Positions 45,191-57,514 of a stretch of 64,000 nt of DNA are shown here, piece after piece; within the stretch, counting starts at the first letter, position 1, and each line of letters begins with the position of its first letter. Position numbers and translations under genes: made by a program. The notes below the pieces were generated by a model, which worked only from the letters and a program-made list of their open reading frames with translations, made no database searches and was not told the DNA's origin. Source of the stretch: Umbilicaria muhlenbergii (taxonomy: Eukaryota; Ascomycota; Lecanoromycetes; Umbilicariales; Umbilicariaceae); NCBI GenBank assembly GCA_000611775.1, contig KK106983.1, forward strand, positions 2,724,808 to 2,788,807, read 5' to 3'.

Positions 45191-46256
45191 GAGGCTTGGT
45201 TGAGTTCCGTGGACCTGGTGTTGGTAGCCTTTTTAGCCATCTCCACTTTGTGCACACACGACACAGGGAAACCTACCGGTGGAGCGTCACGCGATGGTTG
45301 CAACACACCGCAGTTGCTTTGTCAGCTACGCAATCTGGATGTTCCTGTTGAGCACATTTGAACAAGTGACTGAAGGATGTTGAGACGGAAAAATGGTGGA
45401 TGAGGGTAGATGAGCAAAGGATTCAGCTGTGGCCCTTTTCACGTCGAAAGGAAAGGAGGCTTGCAGGAGTGGCTACAACCCGCAGTGACGTGTGAGCACA
45501 GCCCGTGCTCGTCTTGGCGTCCCATCAAACCACTTCGCTTCGGCTAGCGGTGTGGCGCCCCGGGTCGGCCCCTGAATATTCCTTGCGAAGCTGCAGCCCT
45601 ACCCAGTTCCCCCGAACAAAAGGAGGCGCATGTGATCAAGGGGCTTGCTGTTCCAGTTGCATGTGATAATCCATTCGACGCTTGGTGGTAACGTTCAAGG
45701 CTGATCTCAGAAGTCTATGGTAGTTCTACTAGGGTTTTCCTCAGATGCGTATGCAGAGGTACCAGCAAACCGCGCCGTCTAGGCTTTGTCGAAGACCAAG
45801 ACGTGATAATTTACAATACACCGCAAGATCAAGATAAGATACCGTATCCAGAGACCGCTCGAGATAGTCACACCTCGACCTTCAAGAATTCCTGCTCCAG
45901 AGACTGCTCAAGGTAGTCACATCTCGACCGTCTACGATTCCTGCCGCAACGAAAGATTAAAGTGCAAAATAGCCCGGACGGGTTGCAGCGAAGTCCGACG
46001 CACATGAACAATATATGTGATTTCTCTTCTCCCCTACCCCACTCCTCCAAGCGACCAGTACAGTCTCAATCCATCCTGCTTCAATATGCCCATCCACCTC
46101 CCACCCTTCCCGCTCTTTTCAAGCCCCGTAGCGAGCCCACGCACGCACGCACGCACGCGCGCAATCGCGCAAACCCAACTCCCCACCCAGCACCAAAATG
46201 CACGACAAAACCACCACCCCGTTCCGATCCCGCAAACTGCACCCCCCAAAAACGCC
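45191..46256. other. Intergenic
   Basis: This is the promoter of the coiled-coil gene plus the 3' flank of the DUF3445 gene. It contains a direct repeat (CTCGACC..GATTCCTGC) at about 45873-45945 and a CGCA microsatellite at about 46139-46162. No gene seen. Confidence 0.45.
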
Positions 46257-47896
46257 TCAGAAACCCTGCTGTCGATGCCATTTGTCCTCCCACCCAGGAA
46301 ACCACGGACTCTCCTCCAGCGTCCTCTCCTCCCACCCCTCCTCCACTACCCCACTCCGCACCTGCTCCTCCTTCCACTCCTCCATTGCCGGTAGCACCAC
46401 ATGCTCTACATGCCACGTGCCCTTGTACCGCATCAAGTTTTCCTTGCCCTCTTTCAGCACCTTCGCCACTACCGCCGGAATGTACGCTTCGTCCCGGAAT
46501 TCCGTCACGGGCGTGAATAGCGCTTTGAAGTTGAAGATGATGGCGCCGGAGAGAGGGAGACGCCGTAGGGTCTGCCAATCAACCCGCAGGTGGATGCGCG
46601 AGAGGGCCAGAGTGGGGGATTGGGTGGCGCGGTGGGCTTCGCGCGGGTCGCCGGGGGGCATGAAGAGCGGCGTGTCGGTTTCGAGACCCCAGGAGCCGCG
46701 TTGGATGGGGCGGGAGGGGGGCAGTTTGGAGAAGTAGCTGTTGCAGGGATGGGTGGTCAGTGGCCGTTTTGGATAGAGATCGAAAGAGGGGTTCTCGGGG
46801 TTATTGGAAAGGGTACGTACCGATCCATGGAAAACTCCATTTTCTCTTTGTAGTCCGGAATCGGCGCGTGGATCTCCTTCAGCTGCAGCCCGAGTTTCGT
46901 GTTCACGTTCCAGCCGATCGAGCTGCATATCACGCCGGCGCGGAAGTAGTAGTATCCGTCGTCGGGGTTGCGCAACATAACAGCGAAGTCCTCGGGCACG
47001 TTGTTCAGAAGGATATGCAGGGGATGTACCGAATTGATGATGGTATCGGTGTCAAGAATACGGTTGTGGAAAACATGCCCCGTGGATAGGGTATGGCTGA
47101 GCGAGAAGTACCGAGGATACCGCGCACACAGAAATTGCAGGGCCATTTCCATCAGCTCTTTGCAAGCTAGTTCGCTGCCGGGGAGGTAGTCGAGGACTTG
47201 TTTGCCGTGTTCAGCGAAGAGGGATTGGCGTTGGGCAATCCGTGTTCGGTAGTCGCTTTCGACTTCGAGCCACCAGTTTGTTTCTAATTTGGTCAGGGCT
47301 TAGGGATGTTAGTCGTGAGTAGGAATGATCGGAATTTGGTACGTACACATTGTTTGGTGATATGCCCATCGAAAGGGCCGGTATGGTCTTGGTTTCGCCT
47401 TCTCGATGTCGAAATCCTTGTGTTCATCAGGTAATGGTACACCACTGAGTTCTGCATAGTTTGGGAAGTCGCCCAGGGCTTTGACTTCTTCGATTGAGAT
47501 CTCCATGGGCGTGTATGTTGAAGGTCCGCATTCTTGATAGTTTGCTGCCCACGGTATGATGTTCTTCTTGAACTCAATTTGATTTACCTCCAACCCTTTC
47601 AGCTTCTCCCGCCGAGCTGGAGGTAACGTTGCCGCTGCTTTGACTAGGGCTTCGCGACTTGATGGAGGAAGGATGTCGTTGTAGGCGACTGGGGCTGGTC
47701 CATTGTTGGGTACCTTGGTCTCGGGTGACAGAGATCGAGGTGGTGTTTTGGCAGTAGATGCGCGCCGTCCCCGCGGCGACGTGGATATCCAGGTGAACAG
47801 AGACTGTCGCTGACTCTTGCTAAGGATGAGGAGAGCGAGGTTGCTGAGGACAATACCAGTGGCGAAGGCGATAAGGATTCTGAACATGCTGAACAT
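46257..47896 (-). CDS. DUF3445 / haem-dependent oxidative N-demethylase-like protein
   Basis: The model is complement(join(46257..46737,46821..47298,47347..47896)), 502 residues; introns of 48 and 83 nt. The first junction was chosen because it restores the family motif YHQTM-SLTKLETNWWLEVE; the alternative acceptor 15 bp downstream gives a stop. An N-terminal anchor (FRILIAFATGIVLSNLALLI) precedes a low-complexity linker. The domain follows with PYRPFRWAYHQTM, YPRYFSLSHTLSTGHVF and RAGVICSSIGWNV, then FSMDRYFSKLPPSRPIQRGS and the WQTLRRLPLSGAIIFNFKAL stretch. Characterised relatives bind haem and oxidise N-methyl groups. The substrate here is unknown. Confidence 0.82.
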
Positions 47897-49686
47897 ATTC
47901 GGTATATTTTGCTGACCGTAAGGAACACGAAAGAAAATAAAGGAGTGTCAAGATGGGTGCTGTAGGGAATGGTCGTAGGCTCGCTCAGTGAGTCGAAGTT
48001 GTGGGGTGCTTTCTCATTTATTGCTTCTTCCAACGGTAACTTTCTCCAGAGGCTCTAGTCCTTGTACCACCTTCGATACCCGTCATGCAATCGACGTTGG
48101 TGGTGCGTAACTGCCTCAACGGCCCTGCAGACGACTTAGGGTTCTTATCGACCGGAGGCTCGTCGGCAACGGTCGGCCTTGATACGGAAGCCCCACGCGC
48201 AGAAGACCTCCCAAAAGAAAGCACTTATCGTGAACAGCGTAAGATCATAACGTCGTGATGAAGCAGACAGCAGAGCGCGCCGGGCATTAATATAAGGCGC
48301 CCTTCCTGCTCGAGTGGCTATCCGCAGTGACGGAGCTGCGGGATACCTTACCAAGATACGATGCTGATCGCTTAAGGCGGTTAGGCAGTCGGCCCGGGGA
48401 TTCTTCTGCAGGATTGGTTAAGCGTCAGGATAGGCGTCCGCGGCGCGCCCTCGCACGGCGCTCGCTCTGCAAGTGCACTGCAAGTGCACCGCAAGTGCAC
48501 TGCGGAGTGCAACACGCACTCCCCAACTAAGTAAAGAAACGCGGTCCGCAACGTCGCAGCGCTCCACCCCACATGCACATGCCACCAAGCTGTCAATGTG
48601 TTGGGTACCGTCGGCGTATCTGCACGTCACCACCCTCCGCATCCTTGCCTGTACGACCTATCGCACAACGGCTTTTGGTGGAACCTTGCCACTCCCCATA
48701 AACCTTCGTCCCCCCTCTGGCGCCGTGAACACCTTACGTTGAGGCCATGTTGGGCGAGCACGTTTAAATGGGAGCCGTTCATCGTACTGTTGTGCACCCG
48801 TCTTCTGTGCCAGCCGGAGTGATACGTACCAGTCTATTGTCCTTCCAAACTCCACGTGCGCCATCGACATCGCCACGCTGCAAGGAGGGTGGGAGAATGT
48901 TGAGGGCTTTCGCTATATCGAGTAAAGAGACCCAGGTCGACAGGCCACATCAGCCCGTCCCCAGCATCGAATGGCCTAGATCAGCCCTGTTAACCGTGAG
49001 CGCTTAGTGGCAAGGATCTCGATTCCTCTGAAACGCGGGGAGTCAAGTCAAGCCACTGGGTTAGTTCAATGCTTGGCCATCGCGACGGCCTAAGCGGCCT
49101 CACGCCGACATCACGGTTCAGGCACCACCGAGTTTAGATCATAGATTCGAAAATGTCTATATTGCCTCTCAAGACATCTGTGTACCTGCCTCCCCTAATG
49201 CGCCTCGCTCTCCCCGAGCTTTTTTCCTCCCATGCCCTCCAGTTTGAACATCGGCCATTCGTAAAGACGTAAGTGGCCACCAGCCAGCCAAGCATGTGCG
49301 AGAAGGCGCTATTAGTACAGACGGATATGCTGTCAAACGGCAGAAAACACGTCGCAAGGAAGAGGTCGTGACACTCGACCAATGGTATCTGCAAATTGAA
49401 AAACGCCGTGGTGACCTCTGATGGAGGCATGCAGAAATGTGTAGTCCCGAGAGCGAAGTCGTGCCAACGAGCTGAAATTAGAGGGTAGGACACAGTCGCC
49501 ACATAAGGCCGCGTATGCTCACAGGAGTATATGAAATTGCGCTATCATTAATCTTGATCTTGATCAAGGTATGGGTTATACCACCGAGATCCATCGAGTG
49601 CCCGTGAATAGGCTATCCGCCTAGACACGCTCCCGGGCCGATGGGAGAAGGGCCGTAACCAAGGGCCGTAACCAAGAGCTCAACGG
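47897..49686. other. Intergenic, no gene seen
   Basis: It includes three tandem copies of an 11-mer (TGCAAGTGCAC) at 48468-48500 plus a fourth diverged copy. Several overlapping open frames of 60-120 codons, including 49134-49502 on the minus strand, match nothing. Confidence 0.45.
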
Positions 49687-51437
49687 CTATTGGTCGGGAT
49701 TCGCAACCTGATATTTCCACAACTCAGTATCATTCACGATGGGCCAGTTTTGTCGGGGAAAACTTACGCGCAACATGCGCCGCGAATAGTCCTGGTCATC
49801 TCTAAAGCTTCGCACGCTAACGTGGCTACCGTTGGCATGGATTGGGTTCCAGACAGTGACCGGATCGAGTCTCTGATCGACGATGCGTGGGAAGCTACTC
49901 CGTCGTCCATCAGCGGGTGTGATGGTATCATCCGGGCTCTTTTCGCCGCTAATGCTGGGGCCCCATCCACTCGTACGTATCGACGGCAGAGACTTCTCCC
50001 CAGTTGTCCGTCCCACAAGGCCCATTTGACTGAGTCTGCTGGGCCGACGTTGCGGTGTTTCGCCACCTGTATTGGGTGCGGCTGCAGCAGCCACGCGATG
50101 ACGACGACGTCGCAAGAATAACCAGATGGCTAGAGCTGCAGCGATAAGGAAGATAAGAGCTACGCCGACGAAGAGTCCCACCACCTTGCTAGTATGGGTT
50201 AAGAATCCACCAGTGCTCTTTTGCTGCTCTACCGGCACGCCCGTAGCCGCAGCAGGCTGCGTAGGTGTGATCGTTATAGTTTTGACCTGCCCTGTGACCG
50301 TGATAACTGATGTCATAGGCGTAGGAGTCCAGGTGGTTGTGAAGGTGGTAGCTGGAGTCGAAGGAACCAGTACGACAGCCGCAGTCGAAGACGGGGTAGA
50401 CGTCGAAGATGCAGGCGTGACCGACGTAGAAGATATAGTCGTGAAGGGTAATGGTGTCGAGGAAGAGAAAGTGGCCTGGGTTGTTTGAACATTAGCCGTT
50501 ATAGAGGGAGTCTGTTGTAAATAGTGGTTAGCGAAACTACCTTACAGAACAATGGGCGAGGAGAATTAGCTCCCAAAAGATGATTGGAAGGCTAGAGGGC
50601 CCATGCATACTATGAAAATGCTAGAAACGCGGACCGACGGCGAGGCTGTCACTGTTTCCAGCACAGTCACAGGACTCGGAGTAGCTGCAGAGCTCTGTGA
50701 AGAAAGCGTCAACAGAGTTGCGGTCGAGGGCATGGACTTCGTATAAGAGGGGGAAGTTGAAGAAGTGGAAGTAGTGGAAGTAGAAGAAGTAGATGAAATT
50801 GAAAGAACACGGGTTGACGTCGCAAAGGAAGAAGACGGCACTGGCTGCATTAAAGTCGTACGAGTGAACGGGGATGAGGTTGAAAACGAACTTGGAGCTA
50901 AGCTAGAACTTGTAGAAGTCGCTCCGAAGGAATGGCTACTGACCACCTGACTGTCGATAGAAGTAACGGTACTTGGCGCAGATGTTGAGGTGAGACTGCT
51001 TGAACCGCCTGCTGTACCCGACGGGCTGTTCCTCAATGCGATGTAGGCAAAGAGATCGTCCGAAGATGAGCCGCATAAGTCTGAAGGGTATCCTGGACAC
51101 GGCTGATTGCAGTCACCTATTGACGTGGTATCTGCTGGGACATAATTCGAACACCAGCAATCAGAGCCTCGAAGGATCGCAAAGGCATATTGTCCATTGC
51201 AGGTTTGGAAGCAGGCGCCGTTCGATTGGTAATGATTGGTGACTGATTGAGTCCAATGAACTTAGCATGGGACAATGGAAGTGAGCAAATCAGAGGAACC
51301 ATACCTTCGGCGAAATCGGAACCAGTATTCTCGCTGGAGCAGTAGGCAATGTCGAGAGCAGCAACGGTGGCAGCCATGGGAAGAAAGAGAAAGGCCAATA
51401 CTGCATGAATGCCGCGAGTTGAGAGGATGCCTGCCAT
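49687..51437 (-). CDS. WSC-domain cell-wall stress sensor, one frame offset
   Basis: Exons as seen are complement(49687..49707, 49768..50512, 50611..51242, 51305..51437), about 500 residues. A signal peptide (ATG at 51437, hydrophobic to about residue 27) is followed by a WSC domain with eight cysteines: AYCSSENTGSDFAE, NGACFQTCNGQYAFAILRGS, DCWCSNY, CNQPCPGY, LCGSS. Then comes a long Ser/Thr stalk, a transmembrane helix (VVGLFVGVALIFLIAAALAI) and a basic RRRRHR cytoplasmic start. WSC sensors report wall damage to Rho1 and Pkc1. Exon 3 is one base out of phase near 50460: both sides are Ser/Thr-rich but in different frames. The last 60-nt intron (GTAAGT..CAG) is a multiple of three without stops, so retention would only insert 20 residues. 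The protein ends VANPDQ. Confidence 0.85.
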
Positions 51438-53923
51438 TTTCAAGGCAGGCGTCGCCAAGGTGTTCGAAATGTCGTAGTGGATGTATGCAAGGTTCCACCG
51501 GAAGCAGAAAACGAAGCTGTTAGAGCAGAACGTGGCTTCGGAGTTGGAAGTCTGTTCGGATTGGATGCTGGTGAAGTGGTAGGTCACGAATGGTCAAGGA
51601 AGCAAGAGACGCGCTGAGTCTTCGGCGCTGCTTGGTCGTCGGCGCTGCTTAGTCGCCGGCGATGCTTAGTCGTTCGGCGTTGGTTGATCGTTGGTGTCAA
51701 TTAGAAGGGAGACATATCCTTCGGACAGCCCTCCAGCGGGCCCGTCCAGGGCTTCTCGTAATGCTCACACCAGATCCCGCCCACCACAGTCTACAACCTT
51801 CTCTCGAACCCTTTCTCCCACCGGGCCCCTTGGCTACAATCGATAAAAACGAGGCATTCGACCGTACCACACGGGCTGTGTGGCCTCAGCAAGCGATGCA
51901 AAGTGTCGTGCGAGGAAACGACAGTAGTGAAGAGGCGGAACACCGAAGAAAAGTACAAGTGGAAGGGAACAAGAGAGGAGAGGGGGGCGGTTTGGAGAGC
52001 GGGACTTGGAAGGTGAACTTTCGAACGATACGAGTAGCGGATGGGACAGGAACGATAAACTTTACGCTAAGCCCCATCCGGGGAGCCAGCACGGAAAGTC
52101 AAGGGAGCGTTGATTACGGACTCATTTCCGGCCGTGCACCGTCATTTCCCACCGTCTGGTCGTCGTAAATGATTCAAGATACTTGCCAGCTTCTTGCAAC
52201 ATGTACATCATCGTCGGATTCACATTCGAGTCATGAAGAGCACCCCCGGCCTCGCCACTGTTGCTGCCTCAGCAGCAGCGACCCTGTCTGCTCCAAGGAT
52301 CTCCGGACGGGTTTCACCAATCCGATGGCCGGGAAGCAGCCACGCTTGGGTGGGCAAATTGCGATGACTCCACGTTGCCGGCTCACAGCATCTGAACCGC
52401 TGCATCTGGCTACAAGCCGCTCTTTGACTGGACGGCCTTGGTTAGCATCTTTCCTTTTTGTGCGATGCAATTCAAGAAGAGCATTGAAACAGGAAAGCCG
52501 ACGGGATCTGGCCCGAAGGTGTCCAGGAATAGGTGTCTGCAATTTGTATCGTCACTCTAGTGCCACCTTACCCGTGCCACCTACAGGGCAAGCCGCCACG
52601 GTGCTTTTTCGGGCTCACCACCAACCAGCCGTAATTTGTGATATTGAGGAATGAATTGTCGACTCCAAGTTCCAACACGTGGGCAGTGGGTACTTGTGCT
52701 TCATTACGCGCTGATAAGACGTACTCGAGTAGCCAGTCCAACCACCTTGCCACGGATTGTACGGAGTCCGAGTCGAAAGCTCAAAGCGCACGTAGATGAT
52801 TGGCGCTCCTCCGGTGCCTGGATGTCTGTCTTTTCGTGATTCTTCACTCCCATGCGATGCAACGTTTCACGAGCAGGACATCTCAAGTCTTGGTAGCCGC
52901 CCATCGGCACTGGGCATGAATGATCGACAATGGAATATGTATCACTTCACTGAGGTCGAGGTACAATTCTGTATGACGGATGGCCAAACTCGTCACTCCA
53001 AAGTGTTTCAAATTCCGATTCATTCCCTTTTCCCCGTGTCCCTGTTTTTGTTTCCCGTCTCAATGTCTCAAACCGGACCGTTTCTGCTTGGCCGGGGGAT
53101 CCTTGGCATGCGCTACCGTCAGCCCTACCCGCTGAGCCGTTAAGCCTCACAACTCCGCAGGCGCCAGGTCAAAACAAGTGGCACTCTCAAGCAAAGGGGT
53201 CCAGGCGGCCCCCAGCTGGACTGCAATGTTTAGACATCTGGTTACTGCGGATTAAAAAAATCTATAGCCTCTAGAAATATACGACATTCGGATCCATAAA
53301 GCCCGAGGTCGGTACTTTGGTGGCCAGGGGGTCCCCAAGTTGCGACTGCCATTGTATCTGGCCCCACGCCTGCTCCACCAAGAGCTTCTTTCATTCTTAT
53401 GTAACTCATCCTGACTTGAGCTGCGCATTTGAGCGTGGCCCGAAGAGTGATAGCTTTCTTTAATCAGTCTTTCCTGCGATCTTGTATCTAACACCTCGTC
53501 CTGATTTGACTTTGACGCTGCAGACATGCTTCGACGGAGCCTGGTCAGGCAGCCATGTAGGGAATGCTCAGATGAAGTACACGAGATCCGCCACTGTTTT
53601 GGCTTTGCCCTTTCTGCCTGCTAGTCTATGTTTTTTGGAACGAATGGCGCCCAAACAGCACATCCCTTTTCATGTGTCATGTGTAATATCTTGTATTTCC
53701 TGTATTCTTGCATTTCTATCTAGACAACCTTCACGATGCATTTCTATATCGCATTCCATGAAAGTGAAGACCCCGTTCCATCGTAGGAGATATTCAACAA
53801 TTTACGAAACAGCCTCACCCCTTTCACAACCCTTTTCTCCAGACTATCTTCACCATCTACGAAGCATCATGACCGACAGTGAACACCTCCAAAGCTTCTA
53901 TAACTACCGCCTCCATCTCCACA
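51438..53923. other. Intergenic, no gene accepted
   Basis: A 168-codon frame at 51662-52168 and a 161-codon frame at 52169-52654 have no recognisable domain or splice signals. Near 51605-51690 there are imperfect repeats of a GGCGCTGCTTAGTCG type. The region also contains the WSC promoter. Confidence 0.4.
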
Positions 53924-54079
53924 ATGCAGCAAGACATCGAAACTCCACCACAAACACCGCAGACACAAATCCAGATCCCCAAGTCCAAATCCATACTCAA
54001 ACATTTAGCAGCCGGTCTGCTCAACAGATCTACGGCCCACCAAAAGCGCCGTGAGAATCCCCAACCTCGAATTCCATAG
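53924..54079 (+). CDS. Candidate small protein or first exon, 51 residues
   Basis: The frame MQQDIETPPQTPQTQIQIPK is followed by a basic helix-like segment (KSKSILKHLAAGLLNRSTAH). Codon use looks coding. A GTGAGA donor-like site falls in the last codons, so it may be an exon of the gene that includes 54158-54343, but I could not find a phase-correct join. Confidence 0.25.
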   Translation: MQQDIETPPQTPQTQIQIPKSKSILKHLAAGLLNRSTAHQKRRENPQPRIP

Positions 54080-54157
54080 CAGCAGGTCCGCCCGCCAACC
54101 AACCGATCCACCGAAAATCCCCCCACAATCTAGCACCGCAGCGACGCACTCTCCACC

Positions 54158-54343
54158 ATGGTGACTTGGATCGTCGGTCCCGAAAACCTCAAAGTGGACT
54201 CCGTAGTCCACGACAAGATCCTGCATTTCACCTCTCAGGGAGCCAGCCCCGAAAAAGTCGCAGAGCTGCTACAGAACATGGGGTTTCGCAACCCGGGGAT
54301 CAAAGTCATCGAAGCCGTTATCAAGGATAGGGGTTGGACTTAA
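54158..54343 (+). CDS. Small helical (HTH- or UBA-like) protein, 61 residues
   Basis: The frame starts MVTWIVGPENLKVDSVVHDK and runs through HFTSQGASPEKVAELLQNMG to DRGWT. The spacing G-A-S-x-E-x-V-A-x-L-L-x-x-M-G-F resembles helix-turn-helix or UBA-type small helical domains. Third codon positions are mostly G or C. Whether it is complete or the last exon of a longer gene (with 53924-54079) is open. Confidence 0.4.
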   Translation: MVTWIVGPENLKVDSVVHDKILHFTSQGASPEKVAELLQNMGFRNPGIKVIEAVIKDRGWT

Positions 54344-55656
54344 AACGGGAAGAGGGGGTTAGGTTGCATACATGTATTGCAATCGTGGCACGACAAGCTG
54401 ATAGGAAGCTAGGTGATGGACAGAGTTGGAAGGGACGAGGTCCGGGCTAGATCGGGACTTTTTGGATAGCGGTGGACTGGCTCTGTCGTGGCTCTTTTTA
54501 AACGTGCATGCGCTTTTCTTGGAACCCGCTGGGTCGGGTGGCTTTGAGTGTATTATAGCAAAAACAAAACTACAGCTTAGGAGTTTAGCATGAACGTGTT
54601 CATTTGCTCTTGTGCCAGGTCTGCCATTCGTGCTGCTACGCGATAGAGATGTTGCTTTTGAGATGTTGGGGAGGGTAGCGAGTCTGCTGCCGTATGATTT
54701 GGCTTTGGAAAGGTTGAAGCAACAATTGACAAGTGCAGAGACACCACACTTGAAAATCGAAGATCGAGGTCTTCGGAGGGCGGAGTGGGAGATATGGGCT
54801 TGGGATTTTCCGATAGTGTAAGAATGTCGTGGATTAAGAGATTTCGTGGATGGACCCAATAGGAGGGAGGATGTTTGGAAAGTAATGCTTAACCAGGGCT
54901 CTCTTGGGAGCAGACTTGAACAAAGATCTAAAGCGTAGCATAGAAATGGAAGTGTGACTGAGGAGCAACGGCCAGCTAAAACCTGCAGACAATAACGTTG
55001 GGGAGGGGGCATGGACGGTATCCCATTAGCTAACAGATAGCTCTATAGCATGAGTCATAAGAGAACCAGCGGTCATGGACCTTGAGCGCACTGGAAATGC
55101 CATTGACCTCGTACATCCAGATCACGTTCCTGCGACTGCGACGTATGAGGTTTGCCATCAAGTTCTGAACCCTACTTGAGAAAAGCCCAAAGGAAATAAG
55201 GCAACGACAAGGAGATTGCGTATACGACCCACAAACATACAAGTAAAAAGAGACCTGGCCGGCTTGTTTTGCTGGATATTCCCCATCACCTGCACACTCT
55301 AAAGGTCCAACAGGTTGCTTGTAATCTTTCTCAATCCTTCTCTATACCCCGCAATTGAAGCTTCACAATCAGAATTGCGGGGTGATATACGGCATGACAG
55401 CTCCGTTGTCGGGGAAAATTGCATTAATCAAATACTCCAGGGTCGTACCCAGTTACAGATATCCGTAAGACTAAGCAACCCCCTAACAGACAGTGTCGCG
55501 CAGGAGATTCCTTGCTTCCACCGTGTCCCCGCTCGAAGACTCCATTTGGGACCGATCGGAGGCCATCCGTTTAGATTGTAGGATATGCTCAATGCTGGCA
55601 GACTCAATACTGCTATTGGAACACCTATGGTTGTGGTTCCATCGCGCCAGCTGCTC
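54344..55656. other. Intergenic with a minus-strand coding-like stretch
   Basis: On the minus strand at about 54585-54930 there are protein-like segments in two frames: MLRFRSLFKSAPKRALVKHY, which looks like a mitochondrial presequence, and downstream LSENPKPISPTPPSEDLDLR to RVAARMADLAQEQMNTFMLN before a stop near 54585. No splice pair joins them. The plus strand is also open at 54612-54821. No gene is claimed. Confidence 0.3.
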
Positions 55657-57514
55657 TCAAATTTGCCCGACCCTTTGGATATCGTTGCGGATGGAGTTCA
55701 TCTCTATCTCGATGTTGGAGTTAGACCAAGTAGTTGGTAGCACAGCCGGGAAATTGTCTTGGCTGCCGGAGTGGCCATGTTCCGAGGAGGACGTGTAGGA
55801 CGCATTTTCCGGCTGTTGATGAGGCTGTACGGCGTTTCTGTTTGTCGCAGGAGTCGGCTGCTTCACGGTGACCGTTAGAGGGGCCTTGAGCCTATATTCG
55901 CTGCCTTCTTGGATGCCATCTTTATCGCATTAGACAGAGGGATTGAACAAAAGAAGGGAATTGCCTCACATATTAGTAGGTATATATATTCGGCGATGGC
56001 TGGAAACCAGACCGTTATGGCGACGATCTGGCCAAATGACCAAGTCATGTCGATTTGAGAATGACGAAAAAATAAGCTGTAAGCGTAGAACTGGTAGCCA
56101 AAAGCCATCGACCAGGATGTGAAGAATAGAGCCCAGAAGGTACGGTCTTTGCCTTCCTCGCCAAGGCCAGCTTTTATCCATTTGTCACAAACTGCGATCG
56201 ACGATCTCCACCTAGAAGCAAATCTGACGATGAACGAGTGGGTAGCGCTTTTCTGGGGCTCTTCAGCAGCCAATGACTGTTTAATAACGCAGTACAGTGC
56301 CCATAATAAGGAAACAATCCACATCATGTAATTCCAACCACTGGTGGCGATCCTGGTATCGATAGGGGTAGACATCGAGTAGCCTGAACCGCACCACGGT
56401 GAAAACTGTTCCGGTGTCCAGCCACCACAATTAGGAGTGGAATTTATGACACCACGTCCTTTGAGTAAGAGATGCCATACAGCATAGAAATAGTTGGAAA
56501 ACATGAATGTTATTGTCGACAGAACAAAAGGACATAATGATAGTAGAATCAAAAACCACGACTGGCGTCCATAGCATCCAATGCAAGTCAAGGTAAAAGG
56601 CTGGAACATAGCCATTGGTACATAGAATGAAAGGAAGCGCTGAGATTTGATAGTTTTTATTTATGTACTTATACTTGAGTGCTTCTGCATTTTGCTGACG
56701 ACCAAAGATAATGGCGGCAACTTGGATTGCAGCAGCGAAATAGCATTGATTTTTTTGGAACTCAACCACAGCGGTGATAAGAATCTCACCGTGGTCTTTT
56801 GATGTTCTTCCTCTGCTGAAGTGTTGCCGCCCATGTTCGTTGGGAGACCTCCTTCTTCTCTGCTCGCTGCGGCCATGCCAGATAGAGAGGCTGAGCAGAC
56901 CAACGAAAGCCACAATGGCGATGCTGCTTTGCATAATGAAAGAAGTGTAGATCTGACTGACAGTCAATTATCGTATAGAATCAGGGCTGTGGTATCCATG
57001 CACTTACCCCTATGCCCCCTAGATCTGGATTCAGCGAACCTGTTTGGTCACAAATCGCAGACATACATTGATCTACACCGGAAACCGAAAACTGGTGCGG
57101 CAAGCAAGAACTACAAGCCTCGGATTTTGGATTATTCGTGTACATACATGTATCGTAGAAACAGTCCCCTATGATGGCTCGAGTGGAGGACAGGGCAGGT
57201 AGGAGGTCACCAGTCAAGTTAGAGGATATTGAGAGGCCGAGTTCGTCGAATGGAGCTGTGAGTTCTGAGTGGTTGGATGTTTCCATATACTGCATTGCGT
57301 AAGTCACAGTAACCCACAACCCACATGTAATGAGATTGGCAGGGTAAGATGGATCCAAGAGTGCGGTTCCATTTGAACAAACATCTGTGCAGTTGGTATC
57401 TGTACCATCTATGGTACAATGCTGGACAGCCGTGAGCTGCGAAGCCGTGAGCGACTGGCCATATTGATAATCGAGCCATGGTTGTAGTGAAGACTCTTGC
57501 GCCAAAACGGCCAT
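55657..57514 (-). CDS. Multi-pass membrane protein with Cys-rich N-terminal ectodomain
   Basis: Exons seen: 57008..57514, about 56640..56952, 55970..56639 and 55657..55919 on the minus strand, about 575 residues. Introns of 55 nt (GTAAGT..CAG) and 50 nt (GTGAGG..AAG) are phase-correct. Between 56639 and 56640 the frame shifts by one base without a plausible intron. The N-terminal 169 residues have many cysteines and N-glycosylation sites (DGTDTNCTDVCSNGTALLDP, CSSCLPHQFSVSGVDQCMS). About six to seven membrane segments follow, the first being SSIAIVAFVGLLSLSIW. The family hallmark VEFQKNQCYFAAAIQVAAII resembles a common but uncharacterised Pezizomycotina membrane family. The tail is polar. A signal peptide may lie on an upstream exon (57560-57660). 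Confidence 0.7.
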
